Assembly (NCBI GenBank): GCA_947650285.1
Contig: CANTFL010001426.1
Span: 405,573-469,572 of the forward strand
DNA from: Hyaloperonospora brassicae
Lineage: Eukaryota; Oomycota; Peronosporomycetes; Peronosporales; Peronosporaceae
Length of the DNA: 64,000 bases
Reading direction: 5' to 3'
Shown here: in pieces, positions 31,452-41,652 of the stretch
How the letters are laid out: each line of letters starts with the position of its first letter
How positions within the stretch are numbered: position 1 is the stretch's first letter
Program-made: the position numbers and the translations under genes
Notes under the pieces: model-generated
Told to the model about the DNA's origin: nothing
Seen by the model: only the letters and a program-made list of their open reading frames with translations
Database searches by the model: none

Positions 31452-32542
31452 GTGGTGTGTCACGACCCACCGTCTGTCTTACCTCCGGATAGAGGTGTGC
31501 GTCATGAAATTGACCTAGTACCTGGAACTAAATACTGCGTAACACGGCAGTGGCCTTTACCAAAGGAGAAGTGTGACGTCATAGACGACTTCTTTCGTGC
31601 AAAGCACGCAGCGGGGATGGTTCGTGAGAGCAAATCTCTTCATTCCACGCCCACATTTTGTGTCCGAAAGCCCAATGAGAAGTGGCGCATTGTTCATGCT
31701 TACAATAAGCTTAATGCTGCTACCATCCCGGCTCAGACACCAATCTATAGGAAAAATGTTCTTCGAACAACATGGTGGGATGTACAATGTACAGTGCGCT
31801 CGACTTAGTCAATGGTTATTACCAATTGCTCCTGCGTGAGAAGGATATTCCGCTGACAGCGGTCAGTACCCCGAGCGGTATGCTCTGGGAGTGGCTAGTT
31901 ATGCCACAGGGCTTGTCCGATGCCCCAGCTACTTCAATCGTCTTGTGACACAACTGTTTCGTGCTCACCGAGTTTATGTACATACTTACTTACTTAGATG
32001 ACATTTTTGTCCATAGTCGTGCTATGAACGGCCGGTCTGATGTGGATAATCACATCGACCATTTAAGAGCAGTGCTCGAGTGCATGCGCACGAACAAGTT
32101 GTATGCCAACGCCTCTAAGTGCATCTTTGGTGCACAAGAGATTCCCTTTTTAGAATGCTTCATTGGAAAGCGTGGTCTTAGAGCGGATTTTACAAAGATA
32201 AAAGCCATAGTCGATTGGCCGGTTCCTAAGAACCAAAAGGACCTACGTAAGTGGCTTGGTCTCGCCAATTACTTACACAAGTATAGTGCAAACTATGCAG
32301 ACATGGCTCGGTCATTATCCAATCTCCTTAAAAAGGATATGGAGTGGTGCTGGACTAACACCGAGCATGAAGCCTCTACGGCGTTTAAAGAGAGTCTTAT
32401 TCATGCGCCAATCTTGGCTTTGCCCGATCCTGATCGGCCTTTCAGTGTCGTCTGTGACGCATCTGACTTTGCCATCGGCAGTGCTCTGTTACAAACAGAT
32501 GATAACGGACGGGAATGCGTCATTGTGTTTCAGTCCCGATAG
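31452..32542 (+). pseudogene. Reverse transcriptase, element C (broken)
   Basis: The fingers region (RHEIDLVPGTKYC, SKSLHSTPTFCVRKPNEKW) is at 31500-31790. A frame change leads to the palm (SALDLVNGYYQLLLREKD, TPSGMLWEWLVMPQG) at 31790-31930. A base missing near 31932 shifts again before the catalytic TYLDDIFVHSR at about 31985-32020. RNase H begins with CDASDFAIGSALLQ. TAG at 32540-32542, in the context QSR-stop-LKAAE, replaces a Gln codon. Confidence 0.88.
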
Positions 32543-32593
32543 CTAAAAGCAGCTGAGAAGAACTATCCAGTTCATGACAAAGAGCTGCTTGCG

Positions 32594-34516
32594 ATGAAGT
32601 ATGCTTTAGTCAAATTCAGAGTTCATCTGCTTGGCTCTAAGCCTTTTGTGATCTATACAGATCATGCGTCATTACGCACTGCGACCCAGTCGCCACATCT
32701 CTCTCAGCGAATGGCCCGTTGGCTCTCATTTTTTGCCGAATACAACTTCGAGGTGAAGTATAAGCCGGGCAAGCAGAATGCTTTGGCTAATGCGTTGTCA
32801 CGTAGGCCTGACTATGATCTCGCTCATGTTACGACTCTGTCATCATCGGTCACAGACCTCCTTCGTTCGGCATATGCCAAAGATGAATATTGTGTAGCTT
32901 TGCTACGTGCTCTGGGGAGCAAAGAGTTTAACGACTCAGACATTAAATTGTCGGCACGTTTGCGTGCGAGGCTACATCGATACTCCATCGATCAAGGCCT
33001 GTTGTGCTATAGCACAGATATGGAGGATACTCCCCGTATCGTTGTCCCTCATGATGAGGAATTGAAGTATCGCATCCTCTATGAGGCGCATGATACTGCG
33101 GTGAGCGGTCATCTCGGTCGAGAAAAGACATATAGCTCCGTGAGCCAATACTATTGGTGGCCCAAACTTTACAAATGGGTAGGCACATACGTGCGTTTGT
33201 GCGAAACGTGTCAACTGGTGAAACGCTCAGCTCATGCGGCTGCGCCGCTCGCTAGTCTCCCTATACCCTCTGGGTGCTGGGAGTCCATCAGCATGGATTT
33301 CATGTTCGCTCTGCCGAAAGATGTACAAGGCAATACGGGTATCGTGGTCTTTGTTGACCGTTTGAGCAAGATGGCTCACTTGGTGGCTGTGCCAGATATC
33401 ATTGATGGTGAAGGTACAGCTACGCTGTTTATCGATAGAGTGTTTCGACAGCACGGCTTGCCTGTGGCAATTGTCTCTGACCGAGATCCCCGCTTCACTG
33501 GGAAGTTTTGGAAGTCCATCTTCAAGGTGCTCGGCACACATTTGGACATGTTCACGGCGGATCACCCGCAGACCGATGGTCAAACCGAGCGAGTCAATCG
33601 CGTTATCGGTGACATATTACGCAGTGTTTGCGCTAATACACCAAAACATTGGAGTTCGATGCTCTCTGTTGTTGAGTTTGCGTTGAATAACGTTGTGCAC
33701 GCCTCTATCGGCTTTACTCCGTTCTACATAAACGGTCTCACACACCCTCGCGTTCCGTTAACGCTACCACTGCGTGGTTCAGGGCTTGGTGGGGGAGAGA
33801 TGGCCGATCGGCTTGCAGATATCAGCCCTGCTACTGTTCACAAACAGGTAAGCGAGTTTCTTGTAACGCGCTTGAATGTGTTACGACACGTGCGTGATGC
33901 ACTGGCTGATAGCCAAGATAAACAAAAGGAGCAAGCTGATGTTAAAGGCAGAGGATGTATTGAACGTTATAAGGTCGGAGACCAAGTTCTACTCAATGCT
34001 AAAAACCTACCTACAAATGTAGTCTCTGCTGTCTTCAAGACAAAGTTGCGTCCGCGCTTCATTGGGCAGTTCACGGTCATCGCTAAGAAGGGATTGGCGT
34101 ACACGCTCAACCTTTCGCGCAAACTGCGCACGCACCCAGTGTTCTACGTTGGCTTGCTTAAGCCGTATCTGGACCCGTCCCATGTGAACTCGGAGGCGCT
34201 TGCGCCTGGAATTAAGGCCTTGACGTCGACTGTTGCATCCGAACCAGGAGGTCAAGCTGGCCATCCACACGGGCTAAGGCCAACTCCAACGCCTGAACAC
34301 GGGCTTGCATCGCGCCGAGTTCATTCTGGGTCTTACCCAATGTCTCTCGGAGACCACTCAGCTCAAGGAGCACCTCATCATACTCCTCCTTCGGTACCCC
34401 GACCACCACCGACGCTGCTCGGTGAGCAAGGGAACCACCAGTTCCATGTGGAGAAAATCCTTCAGCGACGTCGTCGTCGTGGCCAATACCAGTATCTGGT
34501 GAAGTGGCGAGGGTAA
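32594..34516 (+). CDS. RNase H C-terminus and integrase with chromodomain start, element C
   Basis: This is a 640-codon open frame continuing the RT frame after the TAG. It holds RNase H residues (YTDHASLRT, ADALSRRP-like NALSRRPDY), the integrase zinc domain (H-GHLGREKTYS..., CETCQLVK), and the full DDE core: VFVDRLSKM, VSDRDPRF and the TDGQTERVNR glutamate region. The C-terminal GPF/Y-like segment (LNLSRKLRTHPVFYVGLLKPY) is followed by a Pro-rich linker and the first half of a chromodomain (FHVEKILQ...YQYLVKWRG). A stop comes right after WRG, where the domain should continue with WEP, so the chromodomain is truncated. This is the best preserved integrase in the window. Confidence 0.9.
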   Translation: MKYALVKFRVHLLGSKPFVIYTDHASLRTATQSPHLSQRMARWLSFFAEYNFEVKYKPGKQNALANALSRRPDYDLAHVTTLSSSVTDLLRSAYAKDEYCVALLRALGSKEFNDSDIKLSARLRARLHRYSIDQGLLCYSTDMEDTPRIVVPHDEELKYRILYEAHDTAVSGHLGREKTYSSVSQYYWWPKLYKWVGTYVRLCETCQLVKRSAHAAAPLASLPIPSGCWESISMDFMFALPKDVQGNTGIVVFVDRLSKMAHLVAVPDIIDGEGTATLFIDRVFRQHGLPVAIVSDRDPRFTGKFWKSIFKVLGTHLDMFTADHPQTDGQTERVNRVIGDILRSVCANTPKHWSSMLSVVEFALNNVVHASIGFTPFYINGLTHPRVPLTLPLRGSGLGGGEMADRLADISPATVHKQVSEFLVTRLNVLRHVRDALADSQDKQKEQADVKGRGCIERYKVGDQVLLNAKNLPTNVVSAVFKTKLRPRFIGQFTVIAKKGLAYTLNLSRKLRTHPVFYVGLLKPYLDPSHVNSEALAPGIKALTSTVASEPGGQAGHPHGLRPTPTPEHGLASRRVHSGSYPMSLGDHSAQGAPHHTPPSVPRPPPTLLGEQGNHQFHVEKILQRRRRRGQYQYLVKWRG

Positions 34517-35459
34517 CCGGAGTCGGAGAACTCGTGGGAGTATGAGATAGCCCTTCGACAGGACTGCCCTTACGCCGTGGATTTTTTTAAAACATCGTGA
34601 CCAGGGTCGCCTTGCGAACGAGAACGCTTCTCACCAATAGTGGTGGGAGGTAGCGTGTTGCTCCGCACCTTAGGGTAGTGACCCGTGATTGTCATTGTAG
34701 CCGGAGCATAACGCGTACGTGTACGCAACTGACCCCTGGCCTTGAGTTTGGCATACTCGAACCGAAGCTTTCGTTCCAACCGAACGTCGGCCACATCGGC
34801 GCTGGCCCGCAGCGCTGGCACACTGCTAAAGTGTCGCTTGCGATACACCCAACGGATAAACTGATTGTCCTCCTCCTCGGGCAGTTCGCCAGTGAACAAC
34901 AAGATGGGCACGCCCTTAATCGGTCGAACCGAGACACCACGAGACAAGCTCTCAAGATGCGCGCGGTACTGACCTTGCGTGGTAAAGAATGTTTCGAGAA
35001 TCTCTCATTTAGAGCCTGACGAACGGCTATATCTTCTGGCGACGTAGCCGCGGGGCCCATGGCATATGTTGAAAGGCTACGGCCTTCCGTTTGACGGAGG
35101 CGTTGCTCCACCTCAGGTGTTGTAAACACGTAACCACTCCGGTTTTGAATAGCCGTCTGGGTATGAGTGCGACGTAGAGCACGCTTCTCACGCTGGAGGG
35201 TTAACTCCTGTTGCTCGTCGAGCGGGTTTGTGATGATGTTCTCATCCGCATCTTTTGTTTGATGCTGCGCCCCTGGCGCTGTGGTAACACCACGTCTAAC
35301 GAACGGATTCGGTGCTGTTAGAGGTCTAGCCTCCGATACAGCGGAGTGGGACGATATCCCTTCATCTCCAGGGACACTGGTATCACTACCATAGTCCACA
35401 TCCTCATTAAGACCGAGGTAGGAGGAAAGAGTTTGAGACTCGTTGGGTGGCGATGCCAT
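34212..35459 (-). pseudogene. Antisense ORF of element C, coiled-coil protein
   Basis: ATG at 35457-35459 opens a frame running through Ser-rich and Gln/Arg-rich segments. A one-base shift near 34985 leads to a second segment (YRAHLESLSRG, then VPILLFTGELPEEEDNQF, WVYRKRH). A slip at the seven-T run 34582-34588 leads to a third with a clear leucine-heptad coiled coil (VLLELSGLRETL...LELALARVDGQLDLLV), ending at 34212. With two single-base corrections it would span about 415 codons. It lies between integrase and 3' LTR, and its coiled coil sits opposite the integrase tail and chromodomain (34212-34516), as in element A. The middle P-x-LF-x-x-EL...EED pattern is also faintly shared with the element A protein. 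No known family is recognised. Confidence 0.6.
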
Positions 35460-35551
35460 GGTGTTTCGTGTTTTGCCACCGTGAGGTTAAGCGCACACAC
35501 ACCGACCTCTTCGAGGAAAGAAATTGATTGACGTTTTCTGGTAACGTCAGT

Positions 35552-35565
35552 CTGGTGGGGGAGGG
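35552..35565 (+). other. Polypurine tract of element C
   Basis: GGTGGGGGAGGG directly abuts the 3' LTR start at 35566. Confidence 0.75.
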
Positions 35566-36051
35566 TGTAACGGGGTTACACGTCGACTGGTAGTCGACGA
35601 TAGGTGTGGTGCACACAAGAAAGGGATACCCTGTAAAGTGATAGTAGAACACTGTAAGTGTATCAATTGTTGAAGACTGATGTCTGTCAACAATTGATTA
35701 CGAGATCTTTAGAGAGGTTTTACTTTAAACCTTAGTGACTAGGTTAAGTACGTTGTTCTATGGTGTTCTTTAGGTATAAAGAAGAAATAAAATTCAGTTC
35801 CCCTTTTGATCAATAAGAGGCACTTGCCTTACGAGGCGTCTTTGATCGGGAGGACAAAAGCAACGCCTGTAAAGGTAGCTTGTCCTCGAGCACTCTGTGC
35901 TGTGATTCGTTTGAATCGTTTGGTCCCTCTAGAACGGGGACCGTTAGCTCTCTGAGCTATTGACTCTCTGAGTCGAGTTCTGTGAACTAAAGTTGCTCGT
36001 GAGAGCGTTAAAGTCTTCCTCTGACTTAAGGAGCTGTGTAGCTCCGCTACA
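35566..36051 (+). repeat. 3' LTR of element C
   Basis: This LTR is 486 bp, the same length as the 5' LTR, with about 20 substitutions relative to it. It ends GCTCCGCTACA. Confidence 0.93.
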
Positions 36052-36379
36052 TTAATATTCATCTTTGATTTACATTAATTATATTAAACTACTTTCTTCT
36101 ATGTGTGTCCCTTGCTCACCACCCATTGCGCGCGTCCAGCAGCGATTGGTGGTTGAGGTGGTTGATGAATACTGTACATCAACCGAGAAGTGGACGCCTC
36201 CACGCTTATTATCGTTAGCGATAATAATCAGACAACATCACTCATTTCGAGTGATGTTGATTGAATATTATCAAAACTGATAATATGCAAAAATTGGTAC
36301 TTTTGTACCAATTTTTATGTAACGGGCTCACCCCGTTACACTCCTACTGCGCTACACACTCGGTTTGCAACAGGTTATG

Positions 36380-38063
36380 AGCCCAATGGCAGGAGCCACA
36401 AAACCAACTACGAAGACACCAGGTGTTGTCGCGCGACCTAAGCCAGGGGTGGGTCGCCAGCGCGTGTGCTCATACCGGCCACCGCGTCCGCAGTCGTTGA
36501 AGACACGTCCGCGCAGGAGACGCGTGACAAAAAGACCCTCGCAGCACTCGCGAGCGTGACTGAACGCCTCGCGACGCTGGAATAGTCGCAGCGGGTGCGC
36601 GACAAGACGAGCGCATGTTAAGCGCTGCCGAGAGCGGCATGTTTGCATCGAAGCTCGGCGCGAGCATGCGCGGGAGTCCGATGACGATCGACGCGCTTGG
36701 GTCGCCGAAGAGGAAGCCGGAAGCGCCGGCAGCGTATAAACGCAAGCATGATTTCGGTGTATCTCGTTTCGCGACGCTCGAGCCACCTGATGCGCGCTTG
36801 CCGCAACATCATCCCGCGCCAATGCACGCAACGTCACCACCTCAGAAGGCAGCGTCGCCGCAGCATACGTGCGTCCGGGACTAAACGGTTACGGGATGCC
36901 TTCTGCAAGTCAGCGGAAGCTAAATATCCGAAAGTTTGACGGGACCAAGCTCACCGTGGGCTGGGTAGCGGTTTCTTCGACTGGGGCCGTACGTTCGTGC
37001 GCGCCGTGAGCCTCAGAGAAGCGTCGTGCGGCTTAGCGTGAACCGAGGACGTCAAGTTTGACTTCCTTGGCCACTTCCTTGCGGGAACTGCGGAGCGGTA
37101 CTACCACAAGCAGGTCGACACCTGGTGGGTGCAGGTGCCACGTTTCAAGTATATTATCGAGCAGCTGATGCTGATGTTTAAGACCACGATCAATGCAAGT
37201 CAGGCCATGAAGCTTTTTATGGCAAAAAAGGAGACGCGACGAACCTGGGCCGAGCACTTTTATTACATGGTTGCAGTCAACGAGGCGCGCGGCGGCGCTG
37301 ACTCACTCGTGATGGAAAATATCTTGCATTACGAGTCGCCGGAGTTGGCAAACGTCATGCGCGCGAAGTACGACCCGATGCGGGTCGATTACCTGCGTCT
37401 CTCAGAAGAGCTAGCGCACCTCGCTTAGTCGATCGAGCACGGCAGTGGCGCGGTCGGCCGCGAGGTGGTCGCAGCACATGTCGAGACTACACATAAGGCA
37501 CCGCGCGTGTGTTACCGGTGCGGCACACCAATGCACATTGCGTCTAACTGCAGCGCGCGTGTATTCATGACGACAAGGCGCCTACGCAAACTGGCGGCAG
37601 CATGATCCTCGCGTTGACCGAGAAGTCGCCAGGCGCGGTCTCGAGACGACTCCAAAACAACAAGAAGAGCTCGCGCGGCAAAGACGCCGCTGCGGGCGAC
37701 AAGAGAGGCAAAGCACAAGCCACGGACGGCGCACACGGCTTTGCGATTTAGACGAGCAGCGAAGCTGAAGCCACGGACGGCTCGCTTGGCCTCGTGCTTG
37801 CAACGAATGACGCAAGCAAGATCACCCGAGGCGACTGGATCCTAGACAGAGGTGCAAGCCGACATCTGGTGAACGACGAGAAGCTTCTGCTTGACTTATC
37901 CGATTTCTGTCACGAGATCGCAATGGCGGACGGGGAGTCGTTGCGACTGACACGTGTTGGCAGCGTGCGCCTCGAGGTCCTCGCGCGTGACGTAGAGACG
38001 ATCGTGACGCTCACGGACGTTTATCCGGCACCGCGACTGGCGAAGAATGTGGTGGAGTGGTGA
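36380..38063 (+). pseudogene. Copia (Ty1-type) gag and protease fragment
   Basis: From about 36925 the sequence reads as an oomycete-type Copia Gag in shifting frames: IRKFDGTKL, FDWGRTFVRAVSL, then an open run 37129-37428 with [17 protein letters not shown] and [17 protein letters not shown] knuckle (CYRCGTPMHIASNC) lies at about 37509-37550. The protease (WILDRGASRHLVND, with Arg replacing the catalytic-motif Ser) is at 37830-37870. It stops near 38063 with no integrase or RT downstream, so it is a truncated dead copy. The same family occurs on the minus strand at 60.4-63.7 kb. Confidence 0.8.
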
Positions 38064-38720
38064 TCACAATTATCTGTGATCTCGACTCTCCACTGGCGCC
38101 CAAACGACCGACTAACGGAGGGGGTACCCCGATTACGTGTTCTGTATGTTCTTGGTCACATTGTGTACCCGTCGGTGGGGCTAGTTGCGCTCTTCTTGTT
38201 GTACTAAAGTTGAAGCTGAACTTGACCGTCTTAGGGATAGGTGTTGATCGTGTGGATATGCTTCACCCGGTCAAACGTGGGGTGGATCGCGTGTAAATTC
38301 TTCACTCGATCGCTTGTAACTTGGGCGCTCTCCCAGAGTCGCCTTTGCCAGGGGTGATGCTTGATACGCGAGCCTTCTGACCACTTGAGCCGTCTCGCGA
38401 TCTTCAATCTGAACCGTTGGGTTCACTGCGTCCTATCGCAGCTGATTGGGGGTGAGAATTAACTTTCCGCCTGGCCAAACAATCCAAGAGCAAAGTTCGC
38501 TGAGACGTGGGTGACTCTCTATTCTACAGGAGGCCAAAAATCCTGCCCGGGAGAAGTCGACGCGTGTCTTTCGTTGAAAATTCAAATCTGTTTAATGTCA
38601 ACCAACCAAATTCAAACCCTATGAATATACCTATATGTTCGCTAGGTCAACTGTTGTGCACCGCCTGTCTATGTCATTCATATCTTACCTCATGTGGTCC
38701 ACAGCAGATACTCCGTAGTG
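38064..38720. other. Region between Copia fragment and GATC-rich element, unassigned
   Basis: No coding ORF is supported. It could hold the LTR of the minus-strand Gypsy element to the right, because GATC and GGATCG words already appear here, but no matching copy was found near 46.7-47.4 kb. Confidence 0.35.
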
Positions 38721-38840
38721 GATAGCTCCATAGTGGATCGCTCCAGAGTGCATCGCTCCACAGTGGATCGCTCCAGAGTGGATCGCTCCACAGTGGATCG
38801 CGGTACAGTGGATCGCGGCGTAGTGGATCGCGGTATATGA
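38721..38840. repeat. 15-bp tandem repeat, about 8 copies, each a mini-hairpin
   Basis: The consensus unit is GATCGCTCCACAGTG with substitutions. Most joins read GTGGATCGCTCCAC, a 5-bp stem with a TCGC loop. The reverse strand would encode repeats of AIHCG/AIHSG, but no gene is supported. Confidence 0.85.
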
Positions 38841-39297
38841 TCCACACCAATTATGTGATCCACACCACCCAGCGGTATCCAGGATAAGGTGGATCAACCT
38901 GCGCGACTTGGAAAGTCGTATCCCTTCAATCAGTCGTCTGGTCACCTTTCTCATCCCAACAGGTCCATGTCCGTACGCGCTCCACCAATCAAACTGGTTT
39001 CGCACTTAAGGTGGATCGCGCGATCCACACCTTCTTCATTCTTCCGTTGCGCTTCTCTAAAAATGTCCCTTGCATCGGCGATCGACATAAGGTGTCGATC
39101 GACTGTGCAACCACAACGCCCATGGCTCCTGCATCACCTGCATCTAACACCTTGGAGATCATCACTAAAATTTATATTATTTGCCTTTTTTAATTACTCA
39201 CTGCGATCGGGTTTGATACCTGGATCGCCACACACAACCCTTACCTTTGTTCACATCTGAAAACTTTTTGCAGGCAACTTCCGATTCGACACATCGG

Positions 39298-40809
39298 CTA
39301 TTCATCCACCGCTGCTTCGTGTGATTGCATCACCTCGAAGTGGTTCTTGCTGACTCGATCGCGATCGGACTCTTGCAGCAAGGCCCCACAGTTCAAGTCG
39401 ACATCATCTATCCAATTCGGATCGACCGATCCCATCCAATGCACCAAATACGGGCGCTGCACTCTGCCAATACGGGTCCGTTTGCCGGATCGCATATCCA
39501 ATATCTTCTCGACTTCAAATTCATCATTATACAATGTGCGTTTCCAGCTACTTCCGGCAGCAGGGATTCGTCACAATCGATGCGATCCGCCTCTCCAACG
39601 TTTAACAGGTTTTTTGGCCGATCCGGGAAGGTTTTCACACGCTTAAGCTTGGATATATGTAGCAACGAGAATAATCGATGCGGCGTATTCGAGATCTCCA
39701 ACCGTATCGCGTGTCTCCCGTAAAGTTCCCTTACCCGGAATGGCCCATGCCACATATGTGCCAGCTTTCGGGCGTATACTTCTTTCACTCGATTCAAATA
39801 GAGCCACACTTGCGATCCAACTTCGATTTCATGCGACCCGTCCTCAGTGTTGTGTCGATCGGCCCTATCTTGGATTGCGATCCGTAGACGATCTTTAACG
39901 GCTTCTATCGCTCTCTAGTATGACGTTGTATATGGTAACGCCATCTTCTTGGATCTTGGTCCCGTCGTTTGGTACTTTCCAAAGGCAAAGTCGCTTTCAG
40001 CGTCGATCGTGGGTCCCAACCGTGAATCAGGTAGAATGGCTTATCTCCTCGTACGCGATCGTCTTCAACGCCCTCTTCCGGGTCTGCACCATTCTTTCTG
40101 CTGTTCCATTCGCTTGGAGTCGATATGCCATAGTAGCACGCTATTTTCGACCCGCGATCCGGTTGAACGCTCGGTAAAATTCGGACATGAATCCGGGCTC
40201 TCGATCATGGCGTTTCGCTTCACTAGCTTCAAATTTTTGAAACACACACTCTTCGTAATTTTCAGCGATCGTTTGCGCAGTTCTGGAGGTACTCGCCTTG
40301 GCGATCACGTACCCTGAGAACAGATCTACCCACAACAACAACTCAGTGTTTCCCTTGAAAGATCGCGGCAACGATGGAATGTGATCCATGACAATTATCT
40401 GAAACGGGTTAGTGGCTTGGACATTACCCGGCGATTCGCCGCGCAGGGTAGATTTATCTTTTCCCGTCGTGCAATCAACATATTCTCCCACATTCCGCTG
40501 GACACTCCGATAGAGTCCTCTTCAGTGTAACTTGGACCGGATTCGCTGGCATGTTCTGCCGATACCTTGGTGTCCGCCCTCCAGACTTGTATAATAATGG
40601 TGCAGGAAATCTTGCTGCAGTAGTTCCGGCGCCACCAAACGAATCAATTTTACGCGGCTATCTGGATCTTCCGTTGATAGAGGGCAGAAAAACAGTAGTC
40701 CGCTTTCGTCAACTTCATAATCGAACGCGATCCTAGCACATAACTTTGCTTCTTTATACTCAACTTCGTTATGTCTCCGATCAAGAATTCCTTCAGGTTG
40801 GCGATCCAA
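39298..40809 (-). pseudogene. Integrase and chromodomain-like end, GATC-rich Gypsy
   Basis: The zinc-binding region (LLQQDFLHHYYTSLEGGHQGIG, then C..I) is at about 40560-40620. The core (FQIIVMDHIPSLPRS, VDLFSGYVIAKAS) is at 40270-40420, and a YNR/FNRIAG end region near 40150. The C-terminal domain (MWHGPFRVRELYGRHAIRLE) is at 39700-39760, and a chromodomain-like segment (FEVEKILDMRSGKR, PYLVHWMG) at 39420-39520. Frames change between the pieces. Confidence 0.75.
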
Positions 40810-40897
40810 CTCTCTTCTTTCTGTGCTTGATTGATTATCTCGATTCTGATAATTTGAAAGAATTCCTCTTGCGTTACCTCAGGTGACCGTCGTCTCC

Positions 40898-41508
40898 TTA
40901 CGGCTGATCTAGTGACGGGCAGATAATCTTCACGACCCGATCGACACTTTTGGGTGTCAATAACTCGTCCAACCGGTTCAATGAATGTAAATTCTGACGA
41001 TCCTGATCGAATACAGTCATCGTGCATTTCTCTTGTTGTAAAGCGTTACTTGCCAGTCGATCGGCAATCTGATTCCAGTCCCTCTTCATGTGTAAAAATT
41101 TGTGAATCGGCCACGATCGGAGTTTCTTCATAGCTTTGTCACGTAGCAACTGCAATCCGGGCGCCTTGCAGTCAATTTCTCTGCGCATCTGCCGGATCAC
41201 TACATTAGAATTGCCATAAATGATGATGCGCCCCCGCGCCTAATCGGCTAGGAGATCGAAAACTAGTCGCAGGCCACGATACTGGGCTTCATTTTACTGT
41301 AAGGTCTGTTGCGTATTCATCTGCGACATTCACGATCTACCATTCTGGAAGTATTCCACAAGATTGAACTGTACGCCCCGCCTTTTCGTTTGATTCGGGC
41401 CGATCCATCGAAACTGACCACCCAAAGACTTTTACCTTCCTCCACCGTTGGTGGTGGCATACCTATGGTATGTTTCGGCTGCTTCCTCGGGGCGATAGCG
41501 ATCAACAT
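40898..41508 (-). pseudogene. Second RNase H domain, GATC-rich Gypsy
   Basis: SLWVVSFDGSARIKRKGGAY (41360-41430) carries the first catalytic Asp of an RNase H fold. After a frame change, IRQMRREIDCKAPGLQLLR and HMKRDWNQIADRLASNAL (about 41060-41200) give the C-terminal part with the last Asp. A canonical RNase H already lies upstream at 41653-41892, so this element had two. Extra archaeal-type RNase H domains are known in some Gypsy lineages. Confidence 0.7.
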
Positions 41509-41652
41509 CTCGTCAACCTCTTCACGCGGGGTTATACTGGCAGCGAGTCTACCCAGGATCTCATCTGCTCCCTTTTCACACTTCTTGATCTCCAGGATCT
41601 AATATGATAGCAACGCCGCCCATCTCTCCAGCCTTTCATTAAGGCCTGATGA

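Larger units (their letters stand above)
28451..36051 (+). mobile_element. Ty3/Gypsy LTR retrotransposon, family C, with antisense ORF
   Basis: This 7601-bp element has 486-bp LTRs and reads on the plus strand in the order Gag, protease, RT, RNase H, integrase, with part of a chromodomain. A polypurine run (GGTGGGGGAGGG) precedes the 3' LTR. The flanking five bases are TTAGT (28446-28450) and TTAAT (36052-36056), an apparent target duplication with one change. The LTRs differ at roughly 20 positions, so the insertion is older than element A. A minus-strand ORF lies between integrase and the 3' LTR, as in element A. Point nonsense codons and frameshifts make this copy inactive. Confidence 0.93.
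28291..36340. mobile_element. Family-B solo LTR, split by a nested family-C retrotransposon
   Basis: The left part (28291-28450) resembles the start of the family A and B LTRs. The right part (36052-36340) resembles the end of the LTR at 52481-52920. Together they give about 444 bp, matching the 440-bp LTR at 52481. A perfect 5-bp duplication, CTCCT, flanks the whole (28286-28290 and 36341-36345). The right part keeps perfect hairpins, including a 12-bp stem at 36289-36300/36305-36316. The interruption is element C. Confidence 0.85.

Noticed and set aside
38064..38720. LTR of the GATC-rich Gypsy element
   Set aside because: Position and word content fit, but no matching copy was found beyond 46717, so limits cannot be supported.
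38685..39005. Minus-strand ORF with AIHCG/AIHSG repeats as a repeat protein gene
   Set aside because: It is the direct translation of a 15-bp tandem DNA repeat, with no signal or domain outside it.
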